A stretch of 56,325 nt of DNA from positions 1 to 56,325 of the forward strand of contig NZ_LIQZ01000311.1 of the NCBI RefSeq assembly GCF_001418655.1, written 5' to 3'. This document shows, piece by piece, positions 41,444 to 47,272 of the stretch. The stretch is from Streptomyces phaeochromogenes. GTDB taxonomy: Bacteria > Actinomycetota > Actinomycetes > Streptomycetales > Streptomycetaceae. The notes beneath the pieces are model-generated. The model was not told the origin of the DNA. It saw nothing but the letters and a program-made list of their open reading frames with translations, and did no database searches. How positions within the stretch are numbered: position 1 is the stretch's first letter; each line of letters starts with the position of its first letter. Made by a program: the position numbers and the translations under genes.

Positions 41444-42934
41444 TCAGCTGCACCTGCGTCCGGAGTTGATGCACTGGACCATCTTGTTCTGCACCTTCGT
41501 GTCGAACACGTTGATGAAGTCACCGTGGTCCGTGATCGGCTTGTGCGCCTGCTCGGGGAACCCGTCCAGGGAGAAGAACGGCCGGGTCTTCCCGTTGTCC
41601 TTCAGGCTGGGCGCGTCCACGTCGTACACGAGCCGCTGAACGAGCTGCGGGATGGCCTTGAAGCCGGTCGGGCAGTTGCCCTTGGCGTCCGCGAAGGCCA
41701 CGTGCGTACGGTGGTTGGCGCTGTCGATGTTGGTGCCGTCCCAGCAGCTCTGGAACTTGAAGGTGCGCACCACGTCCCGGCCCGACGGGCAGAGCGGGTA
41801 CTTGTCCTTCAGCTGCACCTTGTTCTCGAAGCCCGTGCAGCTCCAGGAGGCGTTGGCGTTGCCCGGGCCGTTCGTGAAGGCCTTGGCGTCACCGGTGATG
41901 ATGCGCAGGAGCTGCGGCATCGCCACGACCTTGCCGCGCGGGCTGCCCACGAAGTCCAGCGTGGCCTGCTTGGCCGTCAGGATGCGGCCGGTGTTGCCTT
42001 CGGCCCCACCGCCCAGCCGGTCGGCGTCGAACTCCTTGGTGCCGTCCTGAAGGCGCAGCACCGGCCAGTAGTAGGACGACTTGTCGCCCTTGTTCTTGCA
42101 GCTGGTGTTGGCCTTGAGGAAGTCCTGGTCGCTGGTGAAGGCGTCGTTGTCCTGGCTGCCGACGTAGTCGTGCACGTGGTGGGCGCCGTTGGTGACACCG
42201 GGCGCGACGATGACGTTGTCGCTGTTGTACAGCTTGTTGGCGTTCACCCCGCACTTGGTGACGAAGGTGCCCTTGGACGCCTTCGACGACTTGCGCGCCG
42301 TGCTCACGTTGGGCTTGACCTTGGTGATGTCCACGAAGTCGGCGGCGACGGGCCCGTTGCCCGCGGCGGGCTGGCCGGCGGCCGGCGCTCCTGAAGCGGG
42401 CTGGCCCGAAGCCGGCTGACCGGAGGCGGGCTGACCGGAGGGCTGACCGGCAGCGGGCTGGTTGCCCGTGGAGCGCAACGTGCAGGGCGCCAGCGCCTCA
42501 AGACCCTGCGGCTTGGTGCCCACACGGCCGATGGCGATGACGATCCGGTCGATCGTGGCCTTCCGCTTGTCCTTCAGCGGGTTCACGATCGCGTTCTGCG
42601 CGAAGTTGGCGTCCTGCTGGATCGCCTGCTGGGAGGTGGAGAGGCGCTGGTAGGCCTCGGACACCTGCTTGTCGAGCAGGGCAAGCTCCCTGTCGACCTG
42701 GGTTCGGGCCTTGTCGGGCACCGCCTTCAACTGCTGGCCGACGTCGGGGCAGTCGATCGTGGAGGTTCCGGCCGCCAACGCCTGGTTCTGGGCCGTGCCC
42801 TTCGCTGCGCCGGTTTCATCGGCAGAGGCGTAGATGTTGGCCGCGACGAGTCCGCCGGCCCCCATGGCCAGTGCCGCCGCAGCGCCCACCACCCGAACGG
42901 TGGTCTTCGACTTCTTCCGCGTGTTGCGTCTCAT
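41444..42934 (-). CDS. Secreted DUF1996 protein
   Basis: A 496-aa secreted protein. The signal peptide is basic (MRRNTRKKSK) with a hydrophobic core (VVGAAAALAMGAGGLVAANI). The first mature part (~40-155) is helical and Gln/Ala-rich. A low-complexity linker then repeats GQPASGQPASG and AAGQPAAG. The C-terminal ~270 residues match DUF1996: THVTKCG-like TFVTKCGVNAN, HHVHDYVGSQDND, a CWDGTNIDS motif and several paired cysteines. DUF1996 proteins are common in fungi and actinomycetes; an enzymatic role is unproven. GAGAGG lies five bases before ATG 42934; upstream in-frame starts precede a non-signal sequence. Confidence 0.86.
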   Translation of the reverse strand: MRRNTRKKSKTTVRVVGAAAALAMGAGGLVAANIYASADETGAAKGTAQNQALAAGTSTIDCPDVGQQLKAVPDKARTQVDRELALLDKQVSEAYQRLSTSQQAIQQDANFAQNAIVNPLKDKRKATIDRIVIAIGRVGTKPQGLEALAPCTLRSTGNQPAAGQPSGQPASGQPASGQPASGAPAAGQPAAGNGPVAADFVDITKVKPNVSTARKSSKASKGTFVTKCGVNANKLYNSDNVIVAPGVTNGAHHVHDYVGSQDNDAFTSDQDFLKANTSCKNKGDKSSYYWPVLRLQDGTKEFDADRLGGGAEGNTGRILTAKQATLDFVGSPRGKVVAMPQLLRIITGDAKAFTNGPGNANASWSCTGFENKVQLKDKYPLCPSGRDVVRTFKFQSCWDGTNIDSANHRTHVAFADAKGNCPTGFKAIPQLVQRLVYDVDAPSLKDNGKTRPFFSLDGFPEQAHKPITDHGDFINVFDTKVQNKMVQCINSGRRCS

Positions 42935-43386
42935 CAGGCCTCTCTGAACATCCTCGGAACCGGCGGGACTTCCGGTGTGGGCGAAGCTCTCCCTTGATAC
43001 GGATGTGGTCACAGGATGTTCACTGAATTCTCAGATTCATAGTTTCCTCCACCCGCAATCCGGGCATAGGAGCCGGACTCGGGCGCCGGAGCGACCACTT
43101 TCCCCGCGAGGCATCTACGAACTTCACGCGTTTGCCGCCCGCGAAGGCGGGGCACCTGCCGGCGGAAAACCGGCAGAAGGGGCGCGACGGCCCGTCCAGT
43201 GCACCTGGCACCACACAAAAGCCGGGGCCGACACGGGAGTTGAGCCGGTTGGCCTCGTGTGCGCGGCTACGCCGGTAGCTGCGCCGTCTGGCGGGTCGTC
43301 ATCGTGTGGGCGCTGTGGCGGCGTTCGGTGTCAACGGCGTTCATGTTCGGCCACCTGAACGGTTTCTCGTACGCTCACCGACCTCG
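42935..43386. other. Gene-free 452-base gap
   Basis: No convincing gene is seen. Near the DUF1996 start there is the dyad CTGA-ATTC-TCAG (43023-43034), possibly part of its promoter. A perfect stem-loop CTGCCGG-N7-CCGGCAG lies at 43156-43176 and may end the leftward SRPBCC transcript. Confidence 0.45.
43156..43176 (-). terminator. Perfect seven-bp stem-loop
   Basis: CTGCCGG (43156-43162) pairs with CCGGCAG (43170-43176); on the minus strand the loop is TTTTCCG. It lies 210 bases downstream of the SRPBCC stop. Confidence 0.4.
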
Positions 43387-43833
43387 TCAGCCGGACAGTC
43401 CCTCCACGCGTGCCTGCAGAGCGGCTCCGTATCGGGGGTGTTCCTCCCTGAGCCGGCCGAGTGTCGGGGTGAGTTCGGCGACGGCGGCGCCGTGGAACTC
43501 CTCGGAGTCGGTGAGTTCGGTGGTGCCGTCCGGCTGGGCGGTGAGCACGAACGAGTGCCTGCCGTGGATCGCGTCGAGCGATCCGCCCTCCCAGACGAGC
43601 CGGTGGGGGGCCTGCACGTCGACGATCCTCATCGTGACGTCCTGCCGGCCGGTGTCGGCGCCCGAGCGGCGGCCCTGAACTTCCGCCCCGACCACGACCT
43701 GTTCGGGCTTCGCGTCGAGGGACAGAACCGGGTGCCACTGCGCATACTCGTCGAACGCCACGAGCACGCGCCACACGTCCTCCACCGGAGCGGAGATCCT
43801 GGTCACCGCCGTGACAATGGGGCCTTCACGCAC
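43387..43833 (-). CDS. SRPBCC (START-like) family protein
   Basis: A 148-residue ligand-cavity protein. The family start TRISAPVEDVWRVLVAFDEYAQWHPVL, the middle strand HRLVWEGGSLDAIHGRHSFVL and the last helix match the polyketide-cyclase/Bet v 1 fold. GTG 43833 has AGGGAG about seven bases upstream and fits the family start. An upstream GTG at 43908 overlaps the quinone-reductase-like stop (GTGA) but adds only an Ala/Thr low-complexity stretch. It is probably co-transcribed with the upstream oxidoreductase. Ligand unknown. Confidence 0.8.
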   Translation of the reverse strand: MREGPIVTAVTRISAPVEDVWRVLVAFDEYAQWHPVLSLDAKPEQVVVGAEVQGRRSGADTGRQDVTMRIVDVQAPHRLVWEGGSLDAIHGRHSFVLTAQPDGTTELTDSEEFHGAAVAELTPTLGRLREEHPRYGAALQARVEGLSG

Positions 43834-43904
43834 GATCCGCTCCCTTCCGGTGCCATCGGTGTCGGCGGTGCCGTCGGTGGCGGCGGTGGCGGCGGTGGCG
43901 GCGT

Positions 43905-44777
43905 TCACGGCACCAGTACGATCCGGCCGCGCAGGCCGCCCCGGGCGAGCCGGGCGTGGGCTTCGGCGGCCTGCGACAGCGGGTAGATCCGCACCACGCG
44001 GGGCGTCAGCACGCCAACCTCGGCGAGTGCGGAGAGGTACGAGAGACGGGTCGCTTCCGGTCCGGCGGTGGTGAGCCGCACGGCCACACCCCGCTCCGGG
44101 GCCGGCAGCACGTCACCCCTCACGCTCACGAAGACGCCGCCGTCGCGGACAGCCGCCAGCGCGGGGGCGCCCAGTGCCGCCGCGTCGAGCACGCCGTCCA
44201 CACCGTCCGGCACGAACCGGCGCACCGCCTCACTCAACTCCTCGTCGCGCGACACGAACCAGGTGGCGCCACGCCCTCGGAGAAACTCCTCGTCCTCGGG
44301 CCGCCCCTGCGCCACGATCCGCACGCCCCGCGTCCGCGCCAACTCAACGGCGTAGCCGCCGACGGCCCCGCCGGCACCCGTGACGAGCACAGTGTCGCGA
44401 GGGCGCAGCGGGAGGTGGTCCAGGGCCAGTGACGCGGTCATCGCGTTGAGAGGGATCGTCGCCGCGAGCGTCAGATCCATACCCTCCGGGGCGGGGGCGA
44501 CGGAATGGACATCGGTCACCAGATATTCGGCCTGGGCCTTCGTCGAGCGCAGCACTGGGGCGTCGAACGCGATCACCGGGGTCCCGACCTTGAGCGCGAC
44601 ACCCGTGCCGACCGCGTCGACCGTCCCGGCCGCGTCCAGACCCAGACCGGTGTACTCGACCTCCTCCGACGACCGGAAGATCCCGGCCCACACAGCGGCG
44701 TCGGCGGGATTGAGCGCGGCAGCCGCGACCTTGATGCGGACCTCCAGGGGACCCGGTTCCGGGAGAGGTACCTCCAA
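43905..44777 (-). CDS. Zinc-free medium-chain oxidoreductase (quinone reductase-like), start unclear
   Basis: A 290-aa NADPH:quinone reductase-like MDR protein. It has AALNPADAAVWAG, the NADP loop TGAGGAVGGYAVELA and the terminal GGLRGRIVLV. Homologues normally begin with a strand before GPEALEVxEVPxPEPGP. Here that sequence (TNFKGPEAVEVLEVPLPEP) is encoded upstream of the TTG used as the nominal start at 44777, but no ATG, GTG or TTG lies in frame between the preceding stop and that TTG. The real start is therefore uncertain, and the 5' end may have lost its start codon. The HxlR-type gene lies upstream on the same strand. Confidence 0.75.
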   Translation of the reverse strand: MEVPLPEPGPLEVRIKVAAAALNPADAAVWAGIFRSSEEVEYTGLGLDAAGTVDAVGTGVALKVGTPVIAFDAPVLRSTKAQAEYLVTDVHSVAPAPEGMDLTLAATIPLNAMTASLALDHLPLRPRDTVLVTGAGGAVGGYAVELARTRGVRIVAQGRPEDEEFLRGRGATWFVSRDEELSEAVRRFVPDGVDGVLDAAALGAPALAAVRDGGVFVSVRGDVLPAPERGVAVRLTTAGPEATRLSYLSALAEVGVLTPRVVRIYPLSQAAEAHARLARGGLRGRIVLVP

Positions 44778-44871
44778 GACCTCGACAGCCTCGGGTCCTT
44801 TAAAGTTCGTTACGCCCCGAAACGGTCAGGCACACAGTCCCCACGGGGCTTCTGTCGTCGTTACTGGTCGG

Positions 44872-45282
44872 CTACTGGTCGGCCTGCCGGGTGTCGTAGC
44901 GTGCTCGCGCCTCGTCGACATCATCGGTTTTGTCCGCGGCCCAGTCGCGTACCTGGGACAGCAGGTCGTACAGGCCTTGCCCGAGCGGGGTCAGCTCGTA
45001 GTCGACACGTACCGGCACGCTCGGTGTGACCGTCCGCTCCACCATGCCGTCGCGCTCGAGCATGCGCAGGGTCTGAGTGAGCATCTTCTGGCTGACGCCC
45101 GGGATCTCGCGGCTGATGTGGCTGTATCGCATTGCATCGCCGTTCGCCCCGAGGGTGCACATCGTCAGGCTGACCCACCGGTTGCTGATCGTCGAGAGCA
45201 AGGCCACCGCGGGGCAGTCGTGCATGTACGCCTCGTACGTGCCGGACTCGATCTTGCGCGTCGGCTTCGCCTTGGTGGTCAT
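44872..45282 (-). CDS. HxlR-family transcriptional regulator
   Basis: A 136-aa winged-helix regulator. It opens with CPAVALLSTISNRWVSLTM, like the CPxxxxLxxIGGKW motif of HxlR proteins, and has FSELRRxIPGISQKMLTQ-like SHISREIPGVSQKMLTQTLRM followed by the wing VDYELTPLGQGL. Cys23 at the conserved N-terminal position may sense electrophiles or quinones. It lies 94 bases upstream of the quinone-reductase-like gene in the same direction and may control it; such regulators more often face their target divergently. Confidence 0.88.
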   Translation of the reverse strand: MTTKAKPTRKIESGTYEAYMHDCPAVALLSTISNRWVSLTMCTLGANGDAMRYSHISREIPGVSQKMLTQTLRMLERDGMVERTVTPSVPVRVDYELTPLGQGLYDLLSQVRDWAADKTDDVDEARARYDTRQADQ

Positions 45283-45397
45283 CCGTCTCTTCTGTCAGGA
45301 CCGCTACGCACCTAGAGGTACCTACATTCGATTCGGTCGTAACCCACCTGCCGCGCGTAGCGTTTGAGTTCGCAAACGGAAGGGCCTGGCACTGCAC

Positions 45398-45441
45398 CAT
45401 GACTTCGCCCCGCTCACACCGGCGAGCGGGGCGAAGTCATG
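45398..45441. terminator. Very strong 18-bp perfect stem-loop
   Basis: CATGACTTCGCCCCGCTC (45398-45415) pairs perfectly with GAGCGGGGCGAAGTCATG (45424-45441) across an eight-base loop. It lies 45 bases after the ThuA-DUF1080 gene stop. A second hairpin (CGTTTG-N6-CAAACG, 45361-45378) follows in that direction. This is probably the operon terminator. Confidence 0.75.
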
Positions 45442-45485
45442 AGAGATGCGGGTGGTTCACCGTGCCGTGCCGGTCGGCCGGTTCG

Positions 45486-47255
45486 TCAGGGCAGGCTCCA
45501 TTTCTGGTTGGCGTTGGCGTGGCAGGTCCACAGATGGACCGCCGTTCCGTCGTTCCAGGTGCCACCGGAGGCGTCCAGGCACTTGCCGGACTGCGGATTG
45601 CGGACCGTGCCGTCGGACTGGGCCGCCCACGTCTGCGCACCCGACCCGTTGCACGTCCAGAGCTGGATCCTCGTACCGTCCGCCGAGGCTCCCTCGGACA
45701 CGTCCAGGCACTTGCCCAGCGCCCTCAGCGTGCCGTCACCGGGGACCGACCACTTCTGCGCCCCCGACCCGTTGCACGTCCAGATCTGCACCTTCGTACC
45801 GTCGGCCGTCTGGGCGTTGTCGATGTCCAGGCACTTGCCGTTGACGCCCTTCACCTCACCCGAGCGAGGGCCGGGCTCCTGGCCGCCGGCCTGCTTGACG
45901 CGGATGTTGCGGAAGGACACGTCGTCGCCGTCGCCGTGGTTCTGGATGCCGATGTGCCCCTGTCGCAGGCTGCGTACGGGATCGGTGTTGGTGAAGTCGT
46001 TGACCTTCCGGCCGTTGAGGAAGATCTCCAACCGCTCGCCGGTGACCCGGAGTTCGTAGGTGTTCCACTCCCCCGGCGGATTCAGCGCGGCGTCCCGTGC
46101 GGCGATGTCCGCCGACTTGAAGCCGTAGACGGAGCCCGTGGTGCGGTCGACGGCGTCGGTGGCGTCGATCTGGATCTCGTAGCCGTTGTTCACCGCCGTC
46201 CAGGGATCGTCGGAGGCCGGGAAGCCGATGAAGACACCGGAGTTGTCGTCCCCGGCCATCCGCCAGTCGAGCTTGAGGGAGTAATCGCCGGTGAACTCCC
46301 GGGCGTTGTACCAGAACAGCCCCATCCCGCCCACGGAGGTGAGGGTGCCGTCCGCGAGGCTGAACTGCCCGGGGCCTGCCTGCTTCCAGCCGGTGGTGGA
46401 CGAGCCGTCGAACAGTGGTGTGTAGCCGGTCTCCGGGCGGCAGTCGGCGTCCGTCATGCCGGCGGCCCAGCGGATGCCGCCGAGGAGGTGCCGCCGGAAG
46501 GCGGGCTCGTCGTACGACTCTTCGGTGTGCCCGCCGCCGGTGTAGAAGGCCCGGCCGCCCTGGTAGTCCTTGCACCAGGCGATCGGGTGGTCGCCGGACA
46601 TGTTCCCGCCGGAGTAGCTGGACTCGTCGAGCGAGGCCAGGACGCGGGCGGTGGTGCGCGGGTTGGTGCGGTAGTTGTACCACTCGTCGGTGCGCTGCCA
46701 GGTGCTGCCGAGATGGGCGGTTGCGTCGTGCGCCCGGTCCTCCACCTCGACCGTGGCGGACTGGATGGCCGGGTGCGAGTGGAAGAGCGCGCCTGCCAGG
46801 CCCTCGTAGAAGGGCCAGTCGTACTCGGTGTCGGCGGCGGCGTGGATGCCGACGTATCCGCCGCCGCCCTGGACGTACTGCTCGAAGGCCGTCTGCTGGG
46901 CGGCGTTCAGCACGTCGCCGGTCGTCGACAGGAAGACGACGGACTTGTACTGCGCGAGGTTGCCGGTCGTGAAGGTCCCCGAGTCCTCGGTCGCGTCCAC
47001 GGTGAAGTTGTTCGCGGCGCCCAGACCGCGCAGGGCCGCGATGCCCTCGTCGATCGAGGAGTGGCGGAAGCCCGCCGTCTTGGAGAAGACGAGGATCTTG
47101 TACGCCGGGTCGGCCGCCTCTAGTGGCCGTGCTTCAGCGGTCGCGGAACCGGTGGCTGACTGGCCCACCGATCCGGGCAGCGCCGCGGCCTGCGGGGTCA
47201 GACAGAGCGCGGCGCCCACGAACAGGCCGAGGGCCGCTTTCAGGTAAGTACGCAT
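45486..47255 (-). CDS. Secreted ThuA-DUF1080-CBM13 fusion protein
   Basis: A 589-aa secreted protein. A signal peptide (MRTYLKAALGLFVGAALCL) is followed by a ThuA domain (~52-270: ILVFSKTAGFRHSSIDEGI, GGGYVGIHAAADTEYDWPFY, AWCKDYQGGRAFYTGGGHTEES). Then comes a DUF1080/3-keto-disaccharide hydrolase domain (~283-455: TPLFDGSSTTGWKQAG, GDYSLKLDWRM, NDFTNTDPVR). A ricin-B CBM13 lectin (~465-589) has three QxW-type repeats. ThuA and DUF1080 families both act on 3-keto-glycosides. The ATG has GGAGG about 10 bases upstream. It is 17 bases after the sugar dehydrogenase gene, so they are almost certainly one operon. Confidence 0.87.
   Translation of the reverse strand: MRTYLKAALGLFVGAALCLTPQAAALPGSVGQSATGSATAEARPLEAADPAYKILVFSKTAGFRHSSIDEGIAALRGLGAANNFTVDATEDSGTFTTGNLAQYKSVVFLSTTGDVLNAAQQTAFEQYVQGGGGYVGIHAAADTEYDWPFYEGLAGALFHSHPAIQSATVEVEDRAHDATAHLGSTWQRTDEWYNYRTNPRTTARVLASLDESSYSGGNMSGDHPIAWCKDYQGGRAFYTGGGHTEESYDEPAFRRHLLGGIRWAAGMTDADCRPETGYTPLFDGSSTTGWKQAGPGQFSLADGTLTSVGGMGLFWYNAREFTGDYSLKLDWRMAGDDNSGVFIGFPASDDPWTAVNNGYEIQIDATDAVDRTTGSVYGFKSADIAARDAALNPPGEWNTYELRVTGERLEIFLNGRKVNDFTNTDPVRSLRQGHIGIQNHGDGDDVSFRNIRVKQAGGQEPGPRSGEVKGVNGKCLDIDNAQTADGTKVQIWTCNGSGAQKWSVPGDGTLRALGKCLDVSEGASADGTRIQLWTCNGSGAQTWAAQSDGTVRNPQSGKCLDASGGTWNDGTAVHLWTCHANANQKWSLP
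45490..45866 (-). repeat. CBM13-coding direct repeat, copy 1
   Basis: About 377 bases encoding the CBM13 module are nearly identical to 47277-47653, offset 1787 bases. The first ~130 bases (the protein C-terminus) are almost unchanged; most differences lie further on. This indicates recent duplication or gene conversion between the two genes. Confidence 0.85.
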
Positions 47256-47272
47256 GGTCGGTCTCCTCCCTC

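Noticed and set aside
43009..43218. 69-codon minus-strand frame upstream of the DUF1996 gene
   Set aside because: Arg/Gly-rich shadow-like composition, no start context and it covers the presumed promoter.
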